From Sterolibacterium denitrificans (GTDB lineage: Bacteria > Pseudomonadota > Gammaproteobacteria > Burkholderiales > Rhodocyclaceae): a stretch of 64,000 nt of DNA. The position numbers and the translations under genes are program-made. Below are positions 41,401 through 46,000 of the stretch, in pieces. Location: positions 1,813,305 through 1,877,304 of the forward strand of contig NZ_LT837803.1 in assembly GCF_900174485.1 (NCBI RefSeq), given 5' to 3'. The notes below the pieces were generated by a model. It was not told where the DNA came from. It did not search any database and saw nothing but the letters and a program-made list of their open reading frames with translations. Numbering within the stretch: position 1 is the first letter of the stretch; each line of letters begins with the position of its first letter.

Positions 41401-43065
41401 GTGCCGGTCGATCCCAGCTACCCGGCCGAGCGCATCGCCGACATGCTGGAGGACGCCGCGCCCGGCGTGATGCTGACTCAGCACACCCTCAAGGACAGCC
41501 TGCCGGCTGGCAAGGCCCATGTCATCGCCCTCGACAGCGACTGGGCGCGAATCGCGCAGCAGCCGGATGGCAACCCGGATCCGGTCAGCCTCGGCCTCGG
41601 CGCGCGCAATCTCGCCTACGTCATCTACACCTCCGGCTCGACCGGCCGACCGAAGGGCGCGATGAACGAACACCGCGCGGTGGTGAACCGCCTGCGCTGG
41701 ATGCAGGACGCCTATCGTCTGACGGCGCGGGATCGCGTGCTGCAAAAGACGCCGTTCAGCTTCGACGTCTCGGTGTGGGAATTCTTCTGGCCGCTGATGG
41801 CCGGCGCGCAACTGGTCGTCGCCCGGCCACAGGGTCATCAGGATCCGGCCTACCTCAGACAACTGATCGAGGACGAGGGTATCACCACGCTGCATTTCGT
41901 GCCGTCGATGCTGCAGGCGTTTCTCGATTTCCTCGACCAGCCGGGCGTGGCTGCTGCCGCCTGCAAGCTGCGCCACATCGTCTGCAGCGGCGAAGAGCTG
42001 TCGCTGGCCTTGCAGAATCGCTGTCTCGCCGCCTTGCCGCAAGCCGCGCTGCACAACCTGTACGGCCCGACCGAAGCAGCCATCGACGTCACTTACTGGG
42101 AATGTCGCCTCGACGAAAGGCAAAGCCGTGTGCCGATCGGCTTCCCGATCGCCAACGTCCGGATGTACATCCTCGATGCGCTGGGCCAGCCGGTGCCGGT
42201 CGGCGTGGCCGGCGAAATCCACATCGGCGGCATCGGCGTAGCGCGTGGCTACCTGAACCGCCCCGAGCTGACGGCCGAGCGCTTCATCAAGGATCCGTTC
42301 AGCAACGATGCCGAGGCACGCCTCTACAAAACGGGCGACCTCGGCCGCTGGCGTGCCGACGGCGCCATCGAGTACCTGGGGCGCAACGACCAGCAGGTCA
42401 AGCTCAGAGGCTTCCGCATCGAGCTGGGCGAAATCGAGGCGCAGATCGCGCGTCATCCCAATGTAAAGGAAGTGGCGGTGCTGGCGCGCGAGGACATCCC
42501 GGGCGCGGCGGGCGACAAGCGTCTGGTGGCCTATGTGACGCTCAGGGAAGGCGAGGCGCTGGATATCGACGCCATGAAAGCGCAGTTGAAAACCACGCTG
42601 CCCGACTACATGGTGCCGAGCGTCTTCGTCGTGCGGGATGCATTCCCCTTGAGTCCGAACGGCAAGCTGGATCGCAAGGCGTTGCCGGTACCGGCGCAGG
42701 GTGGCGCGCCGGCACGCGAATATGTGGCGCCGCAAGGTGAGGTGGAGGAGACGCTGGCGCGTATCTGGCAGGAGGTGCTGCAACCCGGGCCGGCGGTGCA
42801 CATCGGCCGCCACGACGACTTCTTCGATCTCGGTGGACATTCGCTGAAGGCGACGCAGATCCTGCTGCGCATCAACGAAGCGTTCGGTATCGAGCTGCCG
42901 CTGGTGAACCTGTTCCAGGCGACGACGGTGGCCGGACTGGCGGAAATGATCGTCCCGCTGCAACTGGCGCAGTTCGAGGCCGCCGACGTCGAGAGCGCGA
43001 TGGCCGAGCTCGACCAGTTGTCCGAGGACGAACTGCGCAAACTGCTCGCCGAAGAAGATGACTGA
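22372..43065 (+). CDS. Hybrid FAAL-KS-NRPS synthetase 1 (loading part and modules 1-5)
   Basis: A giant cytoplasmic megasynthetase of 6897 residues. The domains in order are FAAL, ACP, KS, ACP, then C-A-PCP, three units of which use dual condensation/epimerisation or ordinary LCL condensation types. The A domains are read as Phe, Thr, unknown, hydrophobic and Ser. It ends with an acidic helix (residues ~6865-6897) that looks like a docking element for synthetase 2. There is no AT, KR, methyltransferase, aminotransferase or thioesterase domain. TTG at 22372 is the first usable start after a stop at 22324. The end overlaps synthetase 2 by eight bases. I do not recognise the pathway, so no symbol is given. 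Domain details are in the module entries. Confidence 0.95.
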   Translation: MKTLTDILINAATHTPARRIVFAQRDGRDQGYGYAELYARARRALAWLQAADARPGQRVVVQCQSAQRQIELFWACVLGGMVPVLLPKVASWRRDSDAARKLAGVLRVLDAPLLLVDADQEVVYRTGEARPLVAGCRWLVDDPAAGNLDAAAARIHEAREDDLAYLQFSSGSTGQPKGVRLTHGNLFCNVKDIADIVKAVQEESTLSWMPYYHDMGLIAFHLVPLYRGMGQVKLDAAEFIAEPLFWLRQIARHHAEVVSSPNFGLQHVLDRVSRADLAGLDLSCVRLLCNGAEPISADVMRRFCALLAPAGFRRAAMFPVYGLAEACVAVTFSPVGSEPRVHRLDRELLTGEGRAVGVATDEAPPAGAIEYVDVGYPLPAVELRIAGKRGGILSAGRLGEVQIRGASVTAGYEGEVGVNEALFTADGWLRTGDLGFLKAGRLTIAGRLKDVIFLNGRNVMAADVERMLGERFALKEGAVAVCAATEAASQQGGRERIAIFIATRRKADFQSWAEEIRQAAEDYLGHPVDCVLALPRLPRTSSGKLQRYRLARDWAAGVYDDQCLPAGRPAGRQDGGVENNDAAAAEATAEALRRIWAGVLGCAADEIGLDTPFTALGGTSVKAVEMLARVEEHCGRVLGYPLLIECRTIRDVLAYLARQADPAAPLPAPVPAPATVPAPAASQTRIAIIGLAGRFPGGADLEEFWATLRDGRCAVAPVPVGRWQSAQGDYAMGALPQIDAFAADFFGIAAEEACIMDPQQRLMLEVAYSALEDAGYAGQRLDAQRAVGVYLGVSSNSYLEEIQLRRASQGEGADAAQLRHPLLMPANLLNLIAARIAHSLNLKGPALAIDTACSSSLVALQQACNDLLLGNCDLALAGGVNLLPTASAHELLAQAGALSADGVCRAFDAEANGMVPGEGLGLVVLKPLARALADGDRIEAVIDAVAVNNDGRSIGIMAPTPEGQEAVLRRAYQRAGVAPAQVGYVEAHGTGTPIGDPIEVRALARVFAEAGRGSCAIGSVKTNIGHLLAAAGIAGLIKVLLALRHEMLPPSLHLRTPHPRVRFERTPFHPLTAPQPWPRGSTPRYAAVSSFGFGGTNAHLVLHDLPALASASASASASASAPAQGGPWLLTLSARNAAELARMRAELAAHLRRHPELRLLDVCYSRAAGRAEFAQRVCYRVGTLDEAVEKLTQADGVESLAAPNVPDALAARWLAGESIDWQALYRDSGARIVALPGYPFTRGHYWLPPRQSAPPAAGQSALAGKAADAGMALPAAHLSAGAPSPRRGGMAPSDLSELTALIENTLQAIGVPAGDGRQSFAVLGMDSMLALKASNLLQDSLGFALSPTLLFEQDTVERLAAFLSVELAAHAVAAVMPALPVAKHYALSHAQQRLWFLEQLQELAGSTATAGEAGEPGEALALYNVPSVVRLRGPLDPARLERVFNEIVRRHETLRTTFIAVAGEPRQIIAEALPLRLPLRDLSRLAVGRREAEVQALARADARQPFDLASGPLLRATLLRLGEREHVLLLNMHHIISDGWSLRVLVQEVAALYAACGAGQPMSLPALPVQYKDYADWQRRQLAGSLLDSQLDYWLARLRGAPALLALPTDRPRPPLQAHRGARLPFRLDRHLAASLQELANRSGATLFMVLLAAFQSLLARYSGQRDICVGTPVANRNRSEIEGLIGFFVNILVMRNDLAPEQTFVELLAQVRETALGAFAHQDLPFEQLVEALQPERNLGHSPVFQVLFVLQTLPPQALAALDLAFEPIEVDPGVAQFDLSLSMRQESDPADGMTAFFEYDSDLFDAASMQRMVAHFVRLLEEIVARPQARLAEHALLSEDERRLMFEAWNATQADYPADQNFAQLFEAWAARQPQAPAVSFGETSLSYAELDARANQLARHLRASSPTLGPDGIVAICLERGLEMAVALLGVLKAGAAYLPVDADYPAERIAWMLDDAQPCLLITQRQLRAALPPHPLAVVEIDTDWPRIAAQATSRLPAEAVAPGPDHLAYVIYTSGSTGRPKGVLLPHRGLCNLASWQGRFFGIGQASRVLQFASFGFDACTWEFAMALGNGASLHLAPREQLLPGAPLGEFIRRRAISHATLPPVAVGAWTEADAAALPSLRTLVVAGEVCPLALARRWARRVDFYNAYGPTETTVCASIHRCAAEAEGGDGLPSVPIGKPIANTQIHILDERLQPVPIGVAGEIHVGGVGVARGYLNRPELTAERFIAAPFGAKASTRLYKTGDLGRWRADGSIEYLARNDQQIKLRGYRIELGEIEARLGEHPQVRDAAVLLREDGPGAGESGEKRLVAYLTARSQGALDIAELKRHLRGLLPEYMLPGAFVLLDDFPLTASGKLDRQALPAPAQRIDPAREYAAPQGELETRIAAIWQEILGIEPPARVGRHDNFFDLGGHSLLIVRVLEGLRQAGFPAHVRTLFQHPTPAGLAAALAGGAGGENALSQSQSQFSVPANRIPPDCAAITPEMLPLVELSQERIDQLVATVPGGAANVQDIYPLAPLQEGILFHHLLAGEGKAGDAYILPVLLAADGAAQRDAFLAALAAIIQRHDVLRTAILWEGLAQAVQVVHRRVALPVEEIALDPARDALAQMQARMAPQRQRMDLRRAPLLHVQTARDGQSGRHYLLLQLHHIISDHVSLEIVLHEVLASLAGQAAQLPEPLPYRNFVAQALALEAQGQGRAAEAYFRSRLADVDEPTAPFGLLDVHGDGSRIEEARQTLDPQLAQRLRQAARRLRLGAASLFHAAFGLLLARTSGSRHGCDCGDVVFGSVLSGRLQNTQGAGQALGMFINTLPLRLQLQGLSARQAVEHTQRELVELLQYEQTPLALAQRASGLPAATPLFSAMLNYRHSESGAGTRLFGGSGIEILASQERTNYPFTVNVDDLGERDGFVLTAQTDRCVQPARINAYLQTALESLVEALEQTPERPVAELGILPAAERGRLLDGFGRIGSGFAQNRLIHSAFEEHAERQPEAVAVSCEGQHLTYGELNRRANQLAHHLIAQGIGSECLVALCVDRSLEMIVGLLGILKAGGAYLPVDPGHPAERIAHVLNDAAPALILSQHALRERLPAGSGRIVALDADWPTIRQQPARNPDPRRIGIAPGSLAYVIYTSGSTGQPKGVMIEHRNVTRLFDATADCFHFDNRDVWTLFHSIAFDFSVWEIWGALSHGGRLLIVPQETTRDPVAFYRLLCDERVSVLNQTPGAFRQLIAAQGQCSEAHREHALRCVIFGGEALDPSSLRPWIARNDPERTRLINMYGITETTVHVTCLPLTRADINEEDGDKAGQGSPIGVALPDLQVCLLDPDLQPVPVGVPGEIHVGGAGLARGYLNRAELTAERFILHPFAGEAGARLYKSGDLARWREDGTLEYLGRNDQQVKIRGYRIELGEIEAQIKRILHAASGATPSPDEVVVIAREDRPGSKSLVAYLGCRAGDADVEALRQRLRGVLPDYMLPSAWVVLERLPLTANGKLDVKALPAPAFEGRAGGGPEDEEPRNATERQLAAIWQAVLQLDNDIGRHDSFFDLGGHSLLIVQLLERLRQAGLTVEARSIFAWPTPAALAAAIAAGQAGSSRSSLSASVPPNLIPPQCKAITPEMLPLVRLSQEEIDRVLRTVPGGAANVQDIYPLAPLQEGILFHHQMMTQGDTYILPTLLRIATPAQCEAFLDALQRVVNRHDVLRSSIVWRDLERPVQVVHRHVELPVERFTLDARRDVLAQLDERIAPRRLRMDLQQAPLLRVHLAQEGQACHLVLLLHHIVSDHVSMEILVAEVFALLQAGGDEAAAQLPTPLAYRDFVAQALAQRDQDAAEAFFRARLAEVDEPTAPFGLLDVHGDGSQLEARRIELDPALAEALRQAARRHRVGVAALFHTAWALLLAHCSGRDDVVFGSVLSGRLQGMAGADRMLGMFINTLPLRCRLAGAGVAAALEGMQRELVELLRYEQTPLALAQRTSGLPASTPLFSAVLNFRHGALGEPPVDSGIELIASHERTNYPLTLSVDDLADPGKGFALTAHVEPRIGAARILGYLQTALQALLRGLAEAPERPLLALSILPIAERQRLLDEFNATAVDVPPLREDGNDIQQTIAAQAQKTPQAIAVVHEGRQLSYAELDERATRLAHLLRDLGVGPNRLVGICCERGLDMVVGLLATLKAGGAYLPLDPAYPAERLAFMLADAAPVVLLTQTGLLPRLPAETQANLRVLCLDRDQDQAEIARQPATSTFTPTSRPDDLFYLIYTSGSTGQPKGAKVSRRGFGNLMRWYLREFAFTAADRILLISSFSFDLTQKNIYAALMAGGQLHLPREGYEPQHFVEFIERHGITSVNCAPSAFHPLLQVPGKTRLASLRQVIFGGESIRLQELRPWLAGLAEAAPRIHNAYGPTECTSVASHYRWQPDAAADMEADTLPIGRPIDNVRLYVLDARRQPVPIGVSGEIWIGGIGVGLGYHQRPELTTERFLDDPYHDAPGARMYRSGDLGRWTADGLLEYLGRNDQQVKIRGFRVELGEIEAQLLRHPMIREAAVVVRETSPADRQLVAYLACEEQAALDVESLRDELRTRLPDHMLPGAIVRLARLPLTPNGKLDRRALPAPTRDNQPLRTQERAAPQGEMEAFVAGIWQDILHVPQVARDDNFFDLGGHSLLAAQVVARIRQLLGRELPVRAIFEAPELQAFARRLAGAADSDDLPLATADRSQLLPLSWSQQRLWFIDQFERDGQGAQGNSAYHIRGALHLAGRLDRQALQAALDGIGQRHESLRTAFLAVDGVATQMIVAAADWPGFPLDSADLSALPAAQRADEAECRLAQMAGTPFDPAQAPLARGVLLKLAEDEHILGICMHHIIADGWSMSILTREFAALYGAGTDADICRQDMLPELPIQYADYAVWQRRWLSGERLRQQLDYWRAQLDGAPLLLELPTDHARPARQSHAGASLPFSLGRESTAGLRALARRHALTPFMALYAGWALLLARLAGQDEVVIGVPLANRRHAETEGLIGFFVNTLPLRLPLAWNATLGDLLAMVKARVLDAYAHQDLPFEQIVEAVQPPRSLSHSPLFQVMFALQNTPSSDFELPGLELRRQPIAQTAAHFDLTLILQEAGDDIVGELEYATDLFERATIERWIGHLRTLLDAMAAEENVTLPIGHLPLLDARQREAIVEGCNATATGFPQALCFHQLFEAHAQRTPEALAVDFEGEQLSHAELNARANRLAHHLRTLGVGPDVLVAVCIERSLELAVALLGIFKAGGAYVPVDPSYPAARIAGMLADAAPRVILTQAALRPLLQAAGARGELLALDGDWPRIARHEPDNLQPAALGLTPGHLAYVIYTSGSTGQPKGVMLAHRGLVSLAAAHVDMLALGPDSRVLQFASASFDACTWEFAMAWASGASLHLARRERLMPGEPLLDYLNSQRITHALLTPAALAALDTAAAASSQSRAHLDGLRVLLAGGEVCTRGLVERWAPGRLMYNAYGPTEATVCVSMQRCDAADAGDPPVGRPLANTRIYLLDARGQPVPIGVAGEIHIGGVGVARGYLNRPELTAERFVVDPFAGGAGAARMYKTGDLGRWNARGELEYLGRNDQQVKLRGFRIELGEIESQLLRLAGVKEAVAILREGGRRLVAYLTAQPGQRLDGGALREQLRALLPDFMLPAAFVVLERLPLTPNGKLDRQALPAPACGAADVDEGEYEAPRGEIEVALAAIWQELLQPERVDRRDDFFALGGHSLLAVQCCSRVRQRLGRELALRELFEQPQLHALARVLQVAAPDAASAGPLQAVERDPAQPLPLSWSQQRLWFIDQLEGAGTAASRAYHLAGALRLDGALDRAALQAALDAIVARHEVLRSRFVSVAGEAMQVVDAAAHFTLRSVDLGNLPANEREAAARERIAAETAASFDLGHGPLVRGLLLRLADDAHILCVVMHHIVADGWSIGILIREFAAFYDTCRQGLEPASAPLPPLPLQYADHAVWQRRWLAADSPAMQAQLGYWQRQLAGAPALLELPTDRARPPLQSHVGASLPFTLGGDLTTRLKALARAHDLTLFMTLYAAWAVVLGRLAGQADVVVGVPVANRGRAELEGLIGFFVNTLALRVRLPGEQTLGELLAQVKELTLVAYAHQDAPFEQVVEALKPPRSLSHSPIFQTLFALQNAPRGELALPGLKLTPLELPSDAAQFDLSLMLHEGGESIQGNLQYASELFDAATMECWLDYFRNVLGAMVAEGGAARPIAELPLLDAAEQRKLLADFNATQVDYAQDQTLHQHIEAQAARQPEAIAVRYGEQTLSYAELNRRANQLAHHLIGLGIQPDGLVAISLERSLEMVVGLLGILKAGGAYVPVDPSYPAERIADMLEDAAPGVMLTQHTLKDSLPAGKAHVIALDSDWARIAQQPDGNPDPVSLGLGARNLAYVIYTSGSTGRPKGAMNEHRAVVNRLRWMQDAYRLTARDRVLQKTPFSFDVSVWEFFWPLMAGAQLVVARPQGHQDPAYLRQLIEDEGITTLHFVPSMLQAFLDFLDQPGVAAAACKLRHIVCSGEELSLALQNRCLAALPQAALHNLYGPTEAAIDVTYWECRLDERQSRVPIGFPIANVRMYILDALGQPVPVGVAGEIHIGGIGVARGYLNRPELTAERFIKDPFSNDAEARLYKTGDLGRWRADGAIEYLGRNDQQVKLRGFRIELGEIEAQIARHPNVKEVAVLAREDIPGAAGDKRLVAYVTLREGEALDIDAMKAQLKTTLPDYMVPSVFVVRDAFPLSPNGKLDRKALPVPAQGGAPAREYVAPQGEVEETLARIWQEVLQPGPAVHIGRHDDFFDLGGHSLKATQILLRINEAFGIELPLVNLFQATTVAGLAEMIVPLQLAQFEAADVESAMAELDQLSEDELRKLLAEEDD
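25696..25731 (+). repeat. In-frame hexanucleotide repeat in the post-KS linker
   Basis: Six tandem copies of GCATC(G/T), two with G and four with T, encoding alternating Ala-Ser. It lies just after the ketosynthase core. Copy-number change would alter linker length by two residues per unit without frameshift. Confidence 0.9.
26518..29745 (+). other. Module 1: C-A-PCP, predicted Phe
   Basis: The condensation domain has HHIISDG with the catalytic His at 1534. It accepts the acyl chain from ACP2. The adenylation domain (about 1863-2370) shows YVIYTSGSTG and NAYGPTE. By alignment to GrsA the pocket reads D-A-W-T-V-A-A-V-C plus Lys, close to known Phe codes. The carrier Ser is at 2420 (FFDLGGHS). 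The next module begins with a dual condensation/epimerisation domain, so this residue is probably converted to D-Phe. Confidence 0.85.
29797..33138 (+). other. Module 2: dual C/E-A-PCP, predicted Thr
   Basis: The condensation domain has the N-terminal extension ITPEMLPLVELS and VPGGAANVQDIYPLAPLQ, together with HHIISDH instead of HHxxxDG. Both are marks of dual condensation/epimerisation domains of lipopeptide synthetases. The pocket of the A domain (about 2979-3510) reads D-F-W-N-I-G-M-V-H plus Lys, the standard Thr code. The carrier Ser is at 3552. The following dual domain should epimerise this residue as well. Confidence 0.88.
33181..36462 (+). other. Module 3: dual C/E-A-PCP, substrate not predicted
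   Basis: The condensation domain is again of the dual type (ITPEMLPLVRLS, HHIVSDH). The A domain (about 4100-4610) has FSFDLTQKNIYAALMAG in place of the usual FDxxxWE region. The pocket reads D-L-K-N-I-G-A-S-V plus Lys, which I cannot match with confidence. Lys at the third position also occurs in a Glu code, so an acidic or amide side chain is a guess. The carrier Ser is at 4658. The next condensation domain is ordinary, so this residue should stay L. Confidence 0.8.
36505..39714 (+). other. Module 4: C-A-PCP, predicted hydrophobic residue
   Basis: Ordinary LCL-type condensation domain with HHIIADG (His4856). The A-domain pocket (about 5186-5690) reads D-A-W-L-L-G-A-V-C plus Lys, consistent with an aliphatic or aromatic residue without pointing to one. 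The carrier motif is FFALGGHS with Ser5737; Ala replaces the usual Asp before LGGHS. Confidence 0.8.
39757..42951 (+). other. Module 5: C-A-PCP, predicted Ser
   Basis: LCL condensation domain with HHIVADG (His5934). The A-domain pocket (about 6267-6780) reads D-V-W-H-V-S-L-I-D plus Lys, the standard Ser code. The carrier Ser is at 6824. The DNA for this A domain is almost identical to that of module 6. Confidence 0.88.
41119..42773 (+). repeat. Direct repeat copy 1: adenylation-domain cassette of module 5
   Basis: A 1655-base unit nearly identical to 44615-46269, at a constant offset of 3496 bases with no insertion or deletion. It spans the condensation/adenylation junction through the whole A domain to the first helix of the carrier protein (ATCTGGCAGGA). 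Similarity drops sharply on both sides. Confidence 0.92.
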
Positions 43066-46000
43066 GAACGCGGACGATCGGCTGGCCGCCCTGAAGCGGG
43101 AAGCCTTGCTGCGCAAGTTGAAGAAGACGGCGCAGCCGCGCGCCCAGGCCGGCGCTGTTCCTGTCGCTGTTCCGACCCCGCCCGGCGAGCGCCGCCGGCC
43201 CGTGCCGCTTTCCTGGGCGCAGCAGCGCCTGTGGTTCATCGCGCAGATGGACGGCATCGGCAGCGCCTATCACATCCCCGGCGCGTTCAGGCTGCGCGGT
43301 CGTCTCGACCCTGCGGCGCTGCAGGCCGCGTTCGATGCCATCGTCGCCCGCCACGAAATCCTGCGCACGACGATACGCCCGCGCGGCGAAAACTTCGGGG
43401 CCGAGGCCGGCGTCTGGCAAAGCATCGCCGCGCCGGGCGAGGGCGGTCTGGCACGTTTCGCCCTGCGCCGCGACGACATCGGGCCGTTGCTCAAGCCGCT
43501 CGACGGCAGCGCGCGCGAGGCGGAAATCCAGCGCTGTCTGCGCCGGGAAATCGACCAGCCCTTCGATCTGGCGCGCGGCCCGCTGATTCGCGGCCTGCTG
43601 CTGCGCTGCGATGAACAAGAGAATGAAGATGCGGGCGCCGGGGAAACGCACGTGCTGTGCATCGTCATGCACCACATCATCGCCGATGGCTGGTCGATCG
43701 GCGTGCTGATCCGGGAGTTCGCCGCGCTCTACGCGGCCTACAGCCGGGGCGAGCCGAACCCGCCGACCATGCTGCCGCCGTTGCCGCTGCAATATGCCGA
43801 CTACGCGCTGTGGCAGCGCGACGAGCAGGCCGGCGAACGGCTGCAAAAACAGCTCGATCACTGGCAACGGGAACTCGCCGGCGCGCCGGCGCTGCTCGAA
43901 CTGCCCACGGATCGCGCGCGGCCGCCGCTGCAAAGCCATGCCGGCGCGAGCATCCGCTTCCGCTTGACGCCACAGCTTACCGCCGACCTGCGCGCGCTGG
44001 CGCGGCGTAACGGCGTTACGTCGTTCATGCTGCTGTACGCCGGCTGGGCGCTGTTGCTCTCTCGCCTCAGCGGCCAGCGCGACATCGTCATCGGTACGCC
44101 GGTCGCCAACCGGCCGCGCAAGGAATTCGAGCCGCTGATCGGCTGCTTCGTGAACACCCTGGCGCTGCGCGTGCAGATCGATCCCGAGCAATCGCTGCAG
44201 GCGCTGCTCGCCGAAATCAAGCGCCGCACGCTGGCGGCCTACGCGCATCAGGACGCGCCTTTCGAGCAGGTCGTCGAAGCGCTCAAGCCCGCGCGCAGCA
44301 TGAGCCACAGTCCGGTTTTTCAGGTATTGCTGAGTTTGCAGAACGTGCCGCAGGAAAGCCTGGCGCTGCCCGGCCTGCAACTGAGCGCGCTGGAAATTCC
44401 GGGCAGCACGGCGCAGTTCGATCTGTCGCTGATGCTGCACGAAGGCGGCGAATCCATCCAGGGCGAACTGCAATACGTCAGCGATTTGTTCGATGCGCCG
44501 ACGATGGCGCGCTGGCTAGCCTGTTACCAGATCCTGCTGGCGGCGATGAGCGCGGCCAGCGCCGCCAGTCAGTCGGTGGCCACGCTGCCGCTGCTGGATA
44601 GCGCCGAGCGGATGAAGCTTCTCGCCGACTTCAACGCCACGCAGGTCGACTACGCGCAGGATCAGACCCTCCACCAGCACATCGAAGCGCAGGTGGCGCG
44701 GCAGCCGGAGGCCATCGCCGTGCGCTACGGAGAGCAGACGCTGACCTATGCCGAACTCAACCGCCGCGCCAACCAACTGGCCCACCACCTGATCGACCTC
44801 GGTATCCAGTCGGACAGCCTGGTGGCGATCAGCCTCGAGCGCAGCCTGGAAATGGTCGTTGGCCTGCTCGGCATCCTCAAGGCCGGCGGCGCTTATGTGC
44901 CGGTCGATCCCAGCTACCCGGCCGAGCGCATCGCCGACATGCTGGAGGACGCCGCGCCCGGCGTGATGCTGACCCAGCACAGCCTCAAGGGCAGCCTGCC
45001 GGCGGGCAAGGCCCAGGTCATCGCCCTCGACAGCGACTGGGCGCGAATCGCGCAGCAGCCGGATGGCAACCCGGATCCGGTCAGCCTTGGCCTCGGCGCG
45101 CGCAATCTCGCCTACGTCATCTACACCTCGGGCTCGACCGGCCGGCCGAAAGGCGCGATGAACGAACACCGCGCGGTGGTGAACCGCCTGCGCTGGATGC
45201 AGGACGCCTATCGCCTGACGGCGCGGGATCGCGTGCTGCAAAAGACGCCGTTCAGCTTCGACGTCTCGGTGTGGGAATTCTTCTGGCCGCTGATGGCCGG
45301 CGCGCAACTGGTCGTCGCCAAGCCGCAGGGGCATCAGGATCCGGCCTACCTCAGGCAACTGATCGAGGACGAGGGCATCACCACGCTGCATTTCGTGCCG
45401 TCGATGCTGCAGGCGTTTCTCGATTTCCTCGACCAGCCGGGCGTGGCCGCTTCCGCCTGCAAGCTGCGCCACATCGTCTGCAGCGGCGAAGAGCTGTCGC
45501 TGGCCTTGCAGAATCGCTGTCTCGCCGCCTTGCCGCAAGCCGCGCTGCACAACCTGTACGGCCCGACCGAAGCAGCCATCGACGTCACTTACTGGGAATG
45601 TCGCCTCGACGAAAGGCAAAGCCGTGTGCCGATCGGCTTCCCGATCGCCAACGTCCGGATGTACATCCTCGATGCGCTGGGCCAGCCGGTGCCGGTCGGC
45701 GTGGCCGGCGAAATCCACATCGGCGGCATCGGCGTAGCGCGTGGCTACCTGAACCGCCCCGAGCTGACGGCCGAGCGCTTCATCAAGGATCCGTTCAGCA
45801 ACGATGCCGAGGCACGCCTCTACAAAACGGGCGACCTCGGCCGCTGGCGTGCCGACGGCGCCATCGAGTACCTGGGGCGCAACGACCAGCAGGTCAAGCT
45901 CAGAGGCTTCCGCATCGAGCTGGGCGAAATCGAGGCGCAGATCGCGCGTCATCCCAATGTAAAGGAAGTGGCGGTGCTGGCGCGCGAGGACATCCCGGGC

